The notes under the pieces were generated by a model, which did no database searches, was not told the origin of the DNA, and was given only the letters and a program-made list of their open reading frames with translations. DNA of 64,000 nucleotides from Bifidobacterium apousia (GTDB lineage Bacteria; Actinomycetota; Actinomycetes; Actinomycetales; Bifidobacteriaceae), in assembly GCF_007559275.1 (NCBI RefSeq), contig NZ_VMHK01000003.1:1-64000 (forward strand). The letters are read 5' to 3'. Positions 7,912 through 16,669 of the stretch are shown here, in pieces. How positions within the stretch are numbered: position 1 is the stretch's first letter; every line of letters starts with the position of its first letter. The position numbers and the translations under genes were made by a program.

Positions 7912-8828
7912 GCCTTGGTCTCCTCGACCACCTGCTGCAGGGTGGCGATCAGGGCTGGGCTGTCGTTGGGCATGTTCAGCCTGGTCAGGGTGCCGCCGGC
8001 GGACTCGATGGCCTTGGCCAGCTCCATGTCCACGTCATAGCAGATCTCCAGGTTGTCGGCGATGAAGCCGATCGAGGCGGAGACGATGGTCTTCATGCCG
8101 CTCTCGGTGATCAGATCCTTGGCCACCTTGACGAAATCAGGGCCGATCCAGGGCTCCTGGGTGCGGCCAGCCGACTGCCAGGCCAGCACGTACTGGTCCT
8201 CATTGAGACCGGCGGCCTGAGCCACGGCATTGGACAGGCCGATGACCTCATCCTTGTAGGGGTCCCCTCCCTGGATGATGCGCAGGGGCAGGGAGTGGGC
8301 GCTGAAGATCACCTTGGTGTCCGGCCGGTCGGTCAGATCCTTCTTGGCCACCAGCTGGTCGCTCCAGAAGTGGATCAGCTCCTGGTGGTTCCACCAGGAG
8401 CTCACGGGCAGGTATTCCATGCCCGGATGGGCCTCGACGGCCTTGCGGGCACGGTTGTGGTAGTCCTCGCTCGAATAGGAGGAGTACTGCGGGGCCAGCG
8501 GCAGGCCGATGACCCTGGTGATGCCGTCGGCGGCGATCTGGTCGACCGCATCCTTGATGAAGGGGGCGATGTACTTCAGCCCCTCGTAGACCTTGTAGGC
8601 GCCGGGGTGGGCCTTGTCCAGCGCAGCCTGGAGGCCGTCGCGCTGGGCCGTGGTGATCCTTGCCAGGGGCGAAGGCAGGCCGATGGCCTTGTAACGGCCG
8701 ACCAGCTGGTCCATGAGCGGCTTGGGCGGCTCCTGCCCATGGCGGATGTTGGTGTAGTACCCCTTGATGTCGGACTCCTGGTAGGGGGTGCCGTACGCCA
8801 TGAGGAGGACTGCTGTAGGTTCAGTCAT
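7905..8828 (-). CDS. hemH: Ferrochelatase, coproporphyrin type (HemH/CpfC)
   Basis: Inserts ferrous iron into a porphyrin. In actinobacteria and firmicutes this family acts on coproporphyrin III to give coproheme, which HemQ decarboxylates to heme b. The 307-residue protein has the catalytic histidine in FSAHSLP (His178) and the conserved acidic face in IGFIADNLE. Its short length, without a C-terminal iron-sulfur or membrane extension, matches the Bacillus-type enzyme. The ATG at 8828 overlaps the stop of the MFS gene by 8 bases; an alternative TTG lies at 8834. It is the last gene of hemQ-MFS-hemH and is followed by a strong terminator. The coproporphyrin preference is inferred from the linked hemQ. 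Confidence 0.93.
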   Translation of the reverse strand: MTEPTAVLLMAYGTPYQESDIKGYYTNIRHGQEPPKPLMDQLVGRYKAIGLPSPLARITTAQRDGLQAALDKAHPGAYKVYEGLKYIAPFIKDAVDQIAADGITRVIGLPLAPQYSSYSSEDYHNRARKAVEAHPGMEYLPVSSWWNHQELIHFWSDQLVAKKDLTDRPDTKVIFSAHSLPLRIIQGGDPYKDEVIGLSNAVAQAAGLNEDQYVLAWQSAGRTQEPWIGPDFVKVAKDLITESGMKTIVSASIGFIADNLEICYDVDMELAKAIESAGGTLTRLNMPNDSPALIATLQQVVEETKAE

Positions 8829-10218
8829 CAGCAACTTCTTTCTGTGAAAATGGAATGCAGTATGTCAGGCCGATATTGACCAGGGCTATGACGATGACCA
8901 CCAGGAACATGTTCCTGTAGGAGGCCAGCCCGGCCTGTCCGCCCGACTTGCCCAGCTCAATGGCTGAGGCGAAGAGCAGGGGGGCGATGGTGGTGCCGAT
9001 CTTCTTGCAGGCCGACAGCCCGCCGATGGCCTGCATGCGGTTCTCGGGCCCGGCCAGCCTTCCGGCGATGACCTGGAGCGGCGAGGACATCATGGAGCCC
9101 ATGCCCACCCCCATCAGGAAGGACAGGACCATGAAGAGCTGCAGGTTGTGCAGGGTCAGGGTGATCACCAGGGCCATCAGGCCTATCAGCGACGATGAAA
9201 AGACGAGCGTGGTCCGGTAGCCGAACTTGTCGACCAGGAGACCGCCCAGCCAGGACCCGACCACAGAGCCGAGCCCGACGCCGACCATGACCATGCCGGC
9301 CGAGCGGACCGGGAGCCCGAAGACGGAGTGGACATAGGTTGGAATGTAGACGAAGAGGGAGAAGAACATGCCTCCCAGGGTCCCCAGCAGCAGGGTGAGC
9401 CCGTAGGAGGGCAGCTTGAGCAGGCGGATGGGCAGGAAGGGCATGGTCTCGCTTGAACCGCCCAGATTGCGCTCATGCACCAGGAAGACCGCGCCGGCCA
9501 CCACGGTGACCAGGAGGCATCCGATGATCAAAGCCAGATAGGTCGTGCCGTACTGCAGGAAGGTGATCGCCACCATCAGCAGGGCCAGAGCGATGCTGAA
9601 GGAGCCCAGGCCCAGGTAGTCGGTCTTCCAGGCGCGGTCGGTCTTCGAGTCGCCCATCATGAACCAGGCCAGAACAAACAAAATGGCCAGGAAGGGCAGC
9701 ATCATGAAGTAGTAGGCCCGCCATCCGTGGGTGATGCCCAGGAGCATGCCCGAAAGGACCGGGCTGACCATGGCGGAAAGGCCGGCGATGATGCCCACCG
9801 TGGAGACCTTCCTGCCCTGGTTGTTCCTGCGGGCGCGCTGCAGCAGGACGTTCATGGACAGGACCATGATGCCGCTGTCTCCCAGGGACTGGATGAACCG
9901 GCCCAGCAGCATGACCGCATAGTTGGGCGAGACCGCCGTCATCAGACATCCAAGGAACCAGAAGGCCAGCTCCCAGAGGAAGACCTTCCTGGTCCCGTGG
10001 GCGTCGGAGAGGTTGGAGGTGATGGGGGTGCCCACCACCAGTCCCAGGGTGTAGAGTCCGACCACCCAGGAGGAGCCCATGGTGGTCAGGCCGAAGGTCC
10101 GTGTGATGGACGGCAGCATGGTCGGCACCGCTCCCCCATCCAGCTGGGTGATGAAGACGATGACCATGAAGAACCATATGGGCGTGGAAAGGATCGATCT
10201 TCGCTCTCTTGTGGACAT
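8821..10218 (-). CDS. MFS transporter (DHA2-like) between hemQ and hemH
   Basis: Major facilitator protein of 465 residues with about 14 hydrophobic spans, resembling the EmrB/QacA drug:H+ antiporter branch. The N-terminal half carries an acidic span (ITQLDGGAVPTML) and the cytoplasmic loop LSDAHGTRKVF in the motif A position; a second motif-A-like loop, GGLLVDKFGYRTT, is in the C-terminal half. It starts 4 bases after the hemQ stop and overlaps hemH, so the three are translationally linked. The position suggests a tetrapyrrole as substrate, either imported coproporphyrin or exported surplus porphyrin or heme. The substrate and direction cannot be read from the sequence. Confidence 0.9.
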   Translation of the reverse strand: MSTRERRSILSTPIWFFMVIVFITQLDGGAVPTMLPSITRTFGLTTMGSSWVVGLYTLGLVVGTPITSNLSDAHGTRKVFLWELAFWFLGCLMTAVSPNYAVMLLGRFIQSLGDSGIMVLSMNVLLQRARRNNQGRKVSTVGIIAGLSAMVSPVLSGMLLGITHGWRAYYFMMLPFLAILFVLAWFMMGDSKTDRAWKTDYLGLGSFSIALALLMVAITFLQYGTTYLALIIGCLLVTVVAGAVFLVHERNLGGSSETMPFLPIRLLKLPSYGLTLLLGTLGGMFFSLFVYIPTYVHSVFGLPVRSAGMVMVGVGLGSVVGSWLGGLLVDKFGYRTTLVFSSSLIGLMALVITLTLHNLQLFMVLSFLMGVGMGSMMSSPLQVIAGRLAGPENRMQAIGGLSACKKIGTTIAPLLFASAIELGKSGGQAGLASYRNMFLVVIVIALVNIGLTYCIPFSQKEVADD

Positions 10219-10222
10219 GGTG

Positions 10223-10981
10223 CTACTGTCCCAACTGGTCCGTGAGCAGCCTGTCGATGCGCTCAGGATCGGTCCGGGTGCCTACCAGGAAGTAGGGGAA
10301 TTCGCCGTAGATGGAGCTGGCTTCGATGTAGCGCATCTCGGTGACGATCTTCTTGAATTGGACAGCGTCGTCGGCGAAGAGGGTGACGCCCCACTCATAG
10401 TCGTCCAGGCCGATGGAGCCCGTCAGGATGATGGAGACCTTGCCGGCGTAGGAACGGCCGATCTTGCCATGGTCGTGCATGTAGGCCTTGCGCTGGTCGT
10501 AGGGCAGCGTGTACCAGTTGGCGCCGGGGACCCGGGTCTTCGACATGGGATAGAAGCAGATGTAGGGCTTGTCAGGGGTCTTGGGATGCAGACTGGCGTT
10601 GACGTAGGACCAGCCACGGTCCGTGGTCGGTTCGCCCGAGTAGAGGCCCACCTCGGTGACCGACACATAGGAGATGGTCGGCTCCAGATAATCGGAGATG
10701 CGCAGCTTCTCCAGGGAGGTCTCGACCTCCTGCAGCTGATCCAGGGTCTCCCTAAGAACCATCAGGCCCAGGTCGGCCTTTTGCCCGTTGACCTGGCACC
10801 AGTAGTGGCTACCCTTGCCCTGGGACTGGACCTCGTCCAGCTGTGCGGCCAGGGCCTTGAACCCATCCAGGCATTCCCGGCGCTCGTCCTGGGGCACTCG
10901 GCGCCACTTGGCCCAATCGATCTTCCAGAAGAGATGGAGGCAGAACCAGCCCTCCAGGCTCGGTGCAGCTTGCTCAGCCAT
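10223..10981 (-). CDS. hemQ: Coproheme decarboxylase HemQ (ChdC)
   Basis: Catalyses hydrogen-peroxide-dependent decarboxylation of coproheme III to heme b, the last step of the coproporphyrin-dependent pathway; chlorite-dismutase-like fold. The 252-residue product carries the YPMSK element with Tyr144 and Lys148, equivalent to the catalytic tyrosine and neighbouring lysine of the staphylococcal enzyme, and a proximal histidine candidate in HDHGKIGR (His171). The conserved ILTGSIGLDDYEWGVTLF and GEFPYFLVG blocks follow. The start at 10981 has AAGGA upstream; the in-frame extension to 11017 is unsupported. It is the first gene of the hemQ-MFS-hemH operon. Confidence 0.95.
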   Translation of the reverse strand: MAEQAAPSLEGWFCLHLFWKIDWAKWRRVPQDERRECLDGFKALAAQLDEVQSQGKGSHYWCQVNGQKADLGLMVLRETLDQLQEVETSLEKLRISDYLEPTISYVSVTEVGLYSGEPTTDRGWSYVNASLHPKTPDKPYICFYPMSKTRVPGANWYTLPYDQRKAYMHDHGKIGRSYAGKVSIILTGSIGLDDYEWGVTLFADDAVQFKKIVTEMRYIEASSIYGEFPYFLVGTRTDPERIDRLLTDQLGQ

Positions 10982-11162
10982 GAGCACATCCTTTCGCTTG
11001 CTTAGCTTGCACGACAACGTGTGATATGCCGCTAATTCGGCACACAGTTACTCACTCTATCCGTCAGCCGGCTGGATCGTTGGATTATCGGTGCATTGTG
11101 AATGACATATTGTGGTAATAGTCAAGGACTATGGACCTTGCATTAAAGTCGCCCAGATATGG
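10982..11162. promoter_or_regulatory. A+T-rich intergenic region, presumed hem operon promoter
   Basis: The stretch between hemQ and the secG terminator is richer in A+T than its surroundings and must hold the hemQ promoter. A short inverted repeat CACG-ACAA-CGTG lies at 11010-11021, about 30 bases before the hemQ start, and TGCCGCTAATTCGGCA (11027-11042) forms another near-perfect one. I could not fix -35 and -10 boxes with confidence. No gene is apparent. Confidence 0.4.
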
Positions 11163-11186
11163 AAAAACCCCGGTCGATGCCGGGGT
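11163..11186 (-). terminator. Intrinsic terminator after secG
   Basis: On the minus strand ACCCCGG - 6 bases - CCGGGGT is followed by a run of five T. It ends the long uvrA-to-secG gene string and insulates the hem operon. Confidence 0.85.
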
Positions 11187-11214
11187 CAGGTATTGCAGGT
11201 ATTGGTTGCTGGAA

Positions 11215-11463
11215 TCAGGCCAGCTTGTACTTGGTAATGAGATCCAAGGCGATGATGATGGCCACCCAGATCAGGGCCACGATAATGGTCAGCCGGTTCA
11301 GATTCTTCTCGGCTGCGCCTGAGGTGCCAGCGTTGGAACCGATTCCGCCGCCGAACATGTCGGACAGGCCGCCGCCCTTGCCCTTGTGCAGCAGAATCAG
11401 CATGGTCAGCAGTATGCTGGCGAGGATCACAACGACTTCGAGCACAATCTTGACAATGGTCAC
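11215..11463 (-). CDS. secG: Preprotein translocase subunit SecG
   Basis: Small membrane subunit of the SecYEG channel that assists SecA-driven export. The 82-residue protein shows two membrane helices (about residues 3-22 and 55-77) and the conserved loop HKGKGGGLSDMFGGG. I chose the GTG at 11463 because GGAGG stands 8 bases upstream; earlier in-frame starts would include the ribosome-binding site in the coding region. It lies 60 bases after tpiA as the last gene of the string and is followed by an intrinsic terminator. Confidence 0.93.
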   Translation of the reverse strand: MTIVKIVLEVVVILASILLTMLILLHKGKGGGLSDMFGGGIGSNAGTSGAAEKNLNRLTIIVALIWVAIIIALDLITKYKLA

Positions 11464-11523
11464 GGCACATACCTCCATGTAAGGAACTGGGAACAAGTAT
11501 ACAGACACCCGGGGAAAAACGCA

Positions 11524-12306
11524 TCAGCCCTTGGCAGCCAGTCGCACGATCCGCGCGAACTCCTCCACATCAAGGGAGGCGCCGCCCACCAGAAAGCCGT
11601 CCACGTCCGGCTGGGTGATCATCTGGGAGGCGTTCTTGGAGGTGACCGAGCCGCCGTAAAGAATGCGGACGGCCTGGCCGGCAGGCTCTCCGAACTTGCC
11701 TGAGATGTGGTCGCGGATGGCCCGGGCGGCCTGTTGAGCGGTGTCCGGGGTGGCCACCATGCCCGTGCCGATGGCCCAGACCGGTTCGTAGGCCACGATC
11801 AGGTTTTCCATGTCCTCCTTGGCCAGGTCGCGGGTGACGTCGTTGACCTGGCCAACGGCGAAGTCCAGCTGGATGCCCTGGCGGCGCTCCTCGTAGCTCT
11901 CCCCCACGCAGAGGATGGGCTTCATGCCTGCAGCCAGGACGGCCCGGACCTGGTCGACGATGTTGGCATCGTCCTCAGGATGGTACTTGCGCCGCTCGGA
12001 GTGGCCCACGATGACGTAGCTGCAGCCCAGCTGAGCCAGCATGTCCGCGGACACATCCCCGGTGAAGGCGCCCTGGGCGGTGACTGAGACGGCCTGAGCC
12101 CCGTATTCGATGGGCAGGTTGTCGGCCTCCACCAGCACCTGGACGGAACGCAGGGCGGTGAAGGCGGGCATCAGAGCCACCTGGCAGCGCCTGCGGTCGA
12201 AGTGGGCGTCGCGCAGGAGCCAGGCCAGCTTCTGCACGAAATAGGTGGCTTCCAGGTGGTCGAAGTTCATCTTCCAATTGCCGGCCACCAAGGGAATGCG
12301 TGCCAT
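11524..12306 (-). CDS. tpiA: Triosephosphate isomerase
   Basis: Interconverts dihydroxyacetone phosphate and glyceraldehyde-3-phosphate in glycolysis. All catalytic elements are present in the 260-residue barrel: GNWKMN (Lys12), VIVGHSERR (electrophilic His) and VAYEPVWAIGTG (base Glu), plus the phosphate-binding YGGSV near the C terminus. The ATG at 12306 is preceded by AAAGG. It follows pgk with an intercistronic hairpin and precedes secG, the usual actinobacterial order. Confidence 0.98.
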   Translation of the reverse strand: MARIPLVAGNWKMNFDHLEATYFVQKLAWLLRDAHFDRRRCQVALMPAFTALRSVQVLVEADNLPIEYGAQAVSVTAQGAFTGDVSADMLAQLGCSYVIVGHSERRKYHPEDDANIVDQVRAVLAAGMKPILCVGESYEERRQGIQLDFAVGQVNDVTRDLAKEDMENLIVAYEPVWAIGTGMVATPDTAQQAARAIRDHISGKFGEPAGQAVRILYGGSVTSKNASQMITQPDVDGFLVGGASLDVEEFARIVRLAAKG

Positions 12307-12336
12307 ACCAGACCTTTCCATCCGCGCAACAACAAC

Positions 12337-12377
12337 AATGCCGGGCCGCCGGATGCGAAACCCGGTGACCCGGCATT
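12337..12377 (-). other. Intercistronic hairpin between pgk and tpiA
   Basis: AATGCCGGG (12337-12345) and CCCGGCATT (12369-12377) are exact 9-bp complements enclosing 23 bases that can pair further. On the minus strand TGTTGTTGTTG follows, not a true U tract. It could partly terminate or protect pgk mRNA, separating pgk and tpiA expression. Confidence 0.6.
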
Positions 12378-12396
12378 GCCCGTCTGTCTGCCGATT

Positions 12397-13593
12397 TTAC
12401 TCCAGCACCTTCAGGCCCGGAAGCTCCTTGCCCTCAAGGAACTCCAGGGAGGCGCCGCCGCCGGTGGAGATGTGCGAGAAGCCATCCTCGGGGAAGCCCA
12501 GGTTGCGCACGGCCGAGGCGGAGTCGCCGCCTCCGACGATGGTGAAGGCTCCGGCCTTGGTGGCGTCGACCAGGCCCTGGGCCACAGCCCGGGTGCCATC
12601 GGCGAATGCCGGGAACTCGAAGACGCCCATGGGACCGTTCCAGACCACGGTCTTGGAGTCCACGATCTTGTCGTGGAAGAGCTTCTGGGAGTCGGGACCG
12701 ATGTCCAGACCCATCTTGTCTGCAGGGATGCCGTCGGCAGGAACCACCTGGTGGGGCGAATCCGCCTTGAACTCGTCAGCCACCACGATGTCGGTGGGCA
12801 GGACCAGCTCCACGCCCTTCTCGCGGGCGGTGGCCATGTAGCCCTTGACGGTGTCGACCTGATCCTCCTCCAGCAGGGAGGAGCCGACCTCATAGCCCTC
12901 GGCCTTGAGGAAGGTGAAGACCATGCCGCCGCCGATGACCAGACGGTCGGCCTTGCTGAGCAGGTTCTCGATGACGCCCAGCTTGTCGGAGACCTTGGAG
13001 CCGCCCAGGACCACCGTGAAGGGCCGCTCGGGGTTCTCGGTCGCCTTGGACAGGGCCTTGACTTCCTTCTCGACCAGCAGGCCTGCTGCGGAGGGCAGGA
13101 ACTTGGCCACGGAGTAGTTGGAGCCCTGGGCGCGGTGGACCACGCCGAAGCCGTCGGAGACGAAGACATCGCCCAGGTCGGCGATCTTGCGGGCGTAGGC
13201 GTCACGCTCGGCCTCGTCCTTGCTGGTCTCCTCGGGGTTGTAGCGCACGTTCTGCAGCAGAACCACGTCGCCGTCGTTCATGGCGGCCACCTTGGCATGG
13301 GCATCGGGACCATAGGTGTCCTCGGCCAGGGGGACCTGCACGCCCAGCAGCTCGCCCAGGCGGGCGGCCACGGGGGCCAGGCTCAGCTCGGGAACGACCT
13401 TGCCCTTGGGGCGACCCAGGTGGGCCATGAGGATGACCTTGGCGCCCTGGCCACGAAGCTGCTCGATGGTTGGCAAGGCGGCGCGGATGCGGCCGTCGTC
13501 CGTAATGGTGGTGCCGTCCAGCGGCACGTTGAAGTCCGCGCGGACGAGCACGCGCTTGCCCTTGAGATCACCGAGGCTCTTCAGTGTTTTCAT
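12397..13593 (-). CDS. pgk: Phosphoglycerate kinase
   Basis: Makes ATP and 3-phosphoglycerate from 1,3-bisphosphoglycerate in lower glycolysis. The 398-residue protein has the N-terminal signature [13 protein letters not shown], the substrate-binding [16 protein letters not shown] and the C-terminal nucleotide-binding GGGDSA. The start at 13593 follows AAAGGA; the upstream frame to 13620 has no support. It lies between whiA and tpiA on the same strand. No gap gene is in this cluster, unlike many firmicutes. Confidence 0.98.
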   Translation of the reverse strand: MKTLKSLGDLKGKRVLVRADFNVPLDGTTITDDGRIRAALPTIEQLRGQGAKVILMAHLGRPKGKVVPELSLAPVAARLGELLGVQVPLAEDTYGPDAHAKVAAMNDGDVVLLQNVRYNPEETSKDEAERDAYARKIADLGDVFVSDGFGVVHRAQGSNYSVAKFLPSAAGLLVEKEVKALSKATENPERPFTVVLGGSKVSDKLGVIENLLSKADRLVIGGGMVFTFLKAEGYEVGSSLLEEDQVDTVKGYMATAREKGVELVLPTDIVVADEFKADSPHQVVPADGIPADKMGLDIGPDSQKLFHDKIVDSKTVVWNGPMGVFEFPAFADGTRAVAQGLVDATKAGAFTIVGGGDSASAVRNLGFPEDGFSHISTGGGASLEFLEGKELPGLKVLE

Positions 13594-13672
13594 GCGTATC
13601 CTTTCTGACTGCGGGTCCATGCGCCCGCTCCCCTGCCATGGTACTCAGGCAGACCGACCTGTGTGAGCTATC

Positions 13673-14632
13673 TCACTCTTGTGTGGCCTCTTCCTCGGCC
13701 CTCTTCTTTTCGACCTTGGTGGCCAGCTGCAGCAGACGGCGGATGCGTCCGGCGATGGCATCCTTGGTGACCGGCGGGTCGGCCAGGCGGCCCAGCTCTT
13801 CCAGGGAGGCCTCGCGGTGGTCCAGACGAAGCTGGCCGGCCGCACGCAGGTTCTCGGGGATGTCATCGCCCAGAATCTGGAAGGCCTTGGTGACCTTGGC
13901 GCTGGCCTCGACGGCGGCCTTGGCGGAGCGGCGCATATTGGCATCGTCGAAGTTGGCCAGGCGGTTGGCCTTGCCGCGGGATTCACCGTCGCTGCGCTTG
14001 CCGGTCCACTCACGGGAGGACTTGGGGGCGCCCATCAGGTTGAGCATGCGTTCGATCACGTCCGGGTCGCGCAGAGTGACACGCTCGGAGCTGCGCACCT
14101 GGCGGGCCTTGGCGTTGATGCCCAGACGGCGGGCGGCGCCCACCAGGGCCAGGGCGGCTTCGGATCCAGGGCAGACGATCTCCAGGTAGGAGGCCTTGCC
14201 CGGGTCGGACAGCTCGCCATGGGCCAGGAAGGCCCCTCGCCAGGCGGCCTTGACCTGGGCGATGTTCCCGGAGACGATGTCGGCGGGGAGACCGCGAACC
14301 GGATGCTTGCGACGGTCCAGCAGGCCGGTCTGCAGGGCCAGGGCGCCGCCCGCCCGCAGCACGCGGACCGAATAGCGGGTCAGGTTGCCGGTGGGGGCCT
14401 GCCGCTTGACCTGGATCAGATCGGAATCATGGCCGTAGACGTCCCTGATGGTGTTCTGCAACCACTGCGCTGCCGGCAGGGAGTCGAATTGCGCTTCCAC
14501 CACGATGTGACGCTGAATGATGTGCAGTCCGCCGCCAAAGCGGATCATGGCCGCCGATTGTGCTTTCTTGGCAGAGGGGGGTTCGTTGTCAATCGCGGCC
14601 AGCTCGCTTTTGACATCATCAAGTAGGGCCAA
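13673..14632 (-). CDS. whiA: WhiA-family DNA-binding protein
   Basis: Conserved Gram-positive protein that couples a degenerate LAGLIDADG homing-endonuclease fold to a C-terminal helix-turn-helix; in Streptomyces it is a sporulation/cell-division regulator, and its role in non-sporulating actinobacteria is less defined. The 319-residue product starts with [11 protein letters not shown] and ends with the HTH region [20 protein letters not shown] place the start at TTG 14632, preceded by GTAGGAGG; an in-frame start at 14707 would add non-conserved residues. It lies between rapZ and pgk, the common context. Confidence 0.93.
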   Translation of the reverse strand: MALLDDVKSELAAIDNEPPSAKKAQSAAMIRFGGGLHIIQRHIVVEAQFDSLPAAQWLQNTIRDVYGHDSDLIQVKRQAPTGNLTRYSVRVLRAGGALALQTGLLDRRKHPVRGLPADIVSGNIAQVKAAWRGAFLAHGELSDPGKASYLEIVCPGSEAALALVGAARRLGINAKARQVRSSERVTLRDPDVIERMLNLMGAPKSSREWTGKRSDGESRGKANRLANFDDANMRRSAKAAVEASAKVTKAFQILGDDIPENLRAAGQLRLDHREASLEELGRLADPPVTKDAIAGRIRRLLQLATKVEKKRAEEEATQE

Positions 14633-14752
14633 GAGCCGTCCTCCTACGAAAAAATACTGAAAAATGAATACTTCTTGGCCGCGCGACACACCTGCCGCGC
14701 CGACCACCGGATTACTGTGATACCGAATATCTTGGACAAATTGCGCCTTTGG

Positions 14753-15652
14753 CTATCCGCGGGAACGGTGCGGCAGCTCGCGGGCCGAGACCGTCACCTC
14801 CATTCCCCGGGACCGCAGACGGGCGGCCAGAGCGTCCGCCATGGCCACTGAGCGGTGCTGTCCGCCAGTGCAGCCAAAGGCGATGGTCACATAGTGCTTG
14901 TCCTCGCGCGCATAGCCGCTGAGCGCGGTCAGAATGGCCGTCGTGTAGGCATCCAGGAACTCCTTGGCGCCCTTGCTGGCCATCACATAGTCGCGGACCG
15001 GGCCGTCATGGCCGTTCAGGTCCCGCAGCTCGGGGACCCAGTAGGGGTTGGGCAGGAAGCGCACGTCGGCTACGAAGTCGGCATCGATGGGCAGGCCGTA
15101 CTTGAATCCGAAGCTCATGATGTGCACGCCCACGGTGGTCGGGCCGGAGCCCAGGACCATTTCGTACAGGCGGGTGGAGAGCTGATGGATGCTCAGGTTG
15201 GAGGTGTCGATGACCATGTCGGCACGCTCCTTGAGCCCGCCCAACAGGCGGCGCTCCTCATGGATGCCGTCGATCAGGCGGCCCGAGCCCTGCAGGGGGT
15301 GGGGTCGGCGGACGGACTCATAGCGTTTGACCAGCACCTGGTCGGAGGCATCCAGAAAGAGGATGCGGCAGCGCACGCCTAGATCGTCCAGGTGGCTGAG
15401 CACGGCCGACAGGTCGTCGAAGTAGGAGCGGGACCGGACGTCGATGACGGCAGCCAGGCGGTGCAGGGAGCTTCCGGCCGAGGTCATCATGTCGACCAGG
15501 GGCACCAGCAGGCGCGGGGGCATGTTGTCGACCACATACCATCCCATATCCTCCATGGAGTCGGCAGCGTGGGAGCGGCCTGCGCCGGACATGCCCGTGA
15601 TCAGCAGTACCTCGAAGCCTGCGAAGGGCGGTTTTTCCGTCGTCATCGTCAT
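14753..15652 (-). CDS. rapZ: RNase adapter protein RapZ (P-loop nucleotide-binding protein)
   Basis: ATP/GTP-binding protein of the YvcJ/RapZ family; in enterobacteria it guides RNase E to a small RNA that controls glucosamine-6-phosphate synthase, while the target in actinobacteria is unproven. The product is 299 residues, with Walker A GMSGAGRS near residue 20, DNMPPRLL, and the C-terminal GCTGGQHRSV. The ATG at 15652 overlaps the aroE stop as ATGA; a second ATG at 15646 is better spaced from GGGAGG and could be the real start. Confidence 0.93.
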   Translation of the reverse strand: MTMTTEKPPFAGFEVLLITGMSGAGRSHAADSMEDMGWYVVDNMPPRLLVPLVDMMTSAGSSLHRLAAVIDVRSRSYFDDLSAVLSHLDDLGVRCRILFLDASDQVLVKRYESVRRPHPLQGSGRLIDGIHEERRLLGGLKERADMVIDTSNLSIHQLSTRLYEMVLGSGPTTVGVHIMSFGFKYGLPIDADFVADVRFLPNPYWVPELRDLNGHDGPVRDYVMASKGAKEFLDAYTTAILTALSGYAREDKHYVTIAFGCTGGQHRSVAMADALAARLRSRGMEVTVSARELPHRSRG

Positions 15653-16608
15653 GCCTCCCTCAAGGCTTGGTCCATGGCGGCCACCGGAACAGCGGCCAAG
15701 GGTCGGTCGGTCATCAGCGCCACCTGACGCACGGCTTGATAAAGCAGCATGCGTTCACCGCTGATGGCCCGTGCGCCCGGCCGACGGCAGAAGGCCTTCA
15801 TGAGCGGGGTGGGCCGGGGGTCATAGGCCACATCCAGCAGGACCGGGCTCATGCGGCCAGGGTCGTCAGCCGTATTGAACAAATCGGCCAGGGGGTCGGC
15901 AGCACCCGAAGGCAGGGTAGAGACGACAATATCGGCCCCGGCCAAGGCTTTTTCGGCTGCCTCAGCCTGGTCCATGGCGGTGACGGTTGGCTCAGGCAGG
16001 TCCAATCGGGAAGCGAGGTCCAGCATATGGTCGCAGTGCTTCGGATTGCGGGCCAGCAGATCCACACGCACGACCCCCAGCACCTTCAAGGCGCAGAAGG
16101 CGGACTCGGCGGTGTTCCCGTTGCCGATGACCAGGGCCCGCGCTCCCCTATACGGCTGGTCGGGAAGCTGGCCCTGCCGACCCTGACCTGCTGCCTTCAG
16201 CAGGGCGGCCAGATCGTCAGGGTCTTCGCCGGGCCGGCAGCGGCCGGCAGCCTCCAGCAGGGCAGCCACAATCCCCTCCACGTCGGTGTTGTACAGGGAC
16301 AGCCCATTGGCGGGGCCACCCTGCTCAAAGACTGCGGTGTTGGCTACGCCCAGGATCCTGGACCAGCAGTCACGAAAATCGCCCAAGGGGCCGACGGCAC
16401 TCTTCAAGGGCATGGTCAGGCTGAGACCGGCCCAGGACGGGTCAAGGCCATGGATAAAGTCCGCCAGGCCGTCAGCGTCCATGCGCACACGGTCGTAACG
16501 CCAGCCGTCCAGGCCAAGCGCGGCATAGGCTGAGCGATGCAGGAGGGGCGAAAGGGAATGGCTGATGGGGTCGCCCAGGACGGCACAACGACGATCAGGC
16601 CCATTCAT
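15649..16608 (-). CDS. aroE: Shikimate dehydrogenase (AroE-like)
   Basis: Expected to reduce 3-dehydroshikimate to shikimate with NADPH in the aromatic amino-acid pathway. The 319-residue frame has the N-terminal GDPISHSLSP substrate motif (12-21), SLTMPLK with the catalytic lysine (Lys69), the YNTDVEG aspartate, and a Rossmann glycine motif altered to GNGNTAES. The start is uncertain: ATG 16608 begins just before conserved sequence but has no clear ribosome-binding site; an in-frame ATG at 16667 sits close to the uvrC stop. It is about 40 residues longer than E. coli AroE, partly from an insert rich in Gly and Gln around residues 155-170. Confidence 0.88.
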   Translation of the reverse strand: MNGPDRRCAVLGDPISHSLSPLLHRSAYAALGLDGWRYDRVRMDADGLADFIHGLDPSWAGLSLTMPLKSAVGPLGDFRDCWSRILGVANTAVFEQGGPANGLSLYNTDVEGIVAALLEAAGRCRPGEDPDDLAALLKAAGQGRQGQLPDQPYRGARALVIGNGNTAESAFCALKVLGVVRVDLLARNPKHCDHMLDLASRLDLPEPTVTAMDQAEAAEKALAGADIVVSTLPSGAADPLADLFNTADDPGRMSPVLLDVAYDPRPTPLMKAFCRRPGARAISGERMLLYQAVRQVALMTDRPLAAVPVAAMDQALREA

Positions 16609-16669
16609 ATCTGCAATCACGCACCAATCACGATCAGGGCATGGCCTTCTGCCAGCCTTCTGAGCCATT

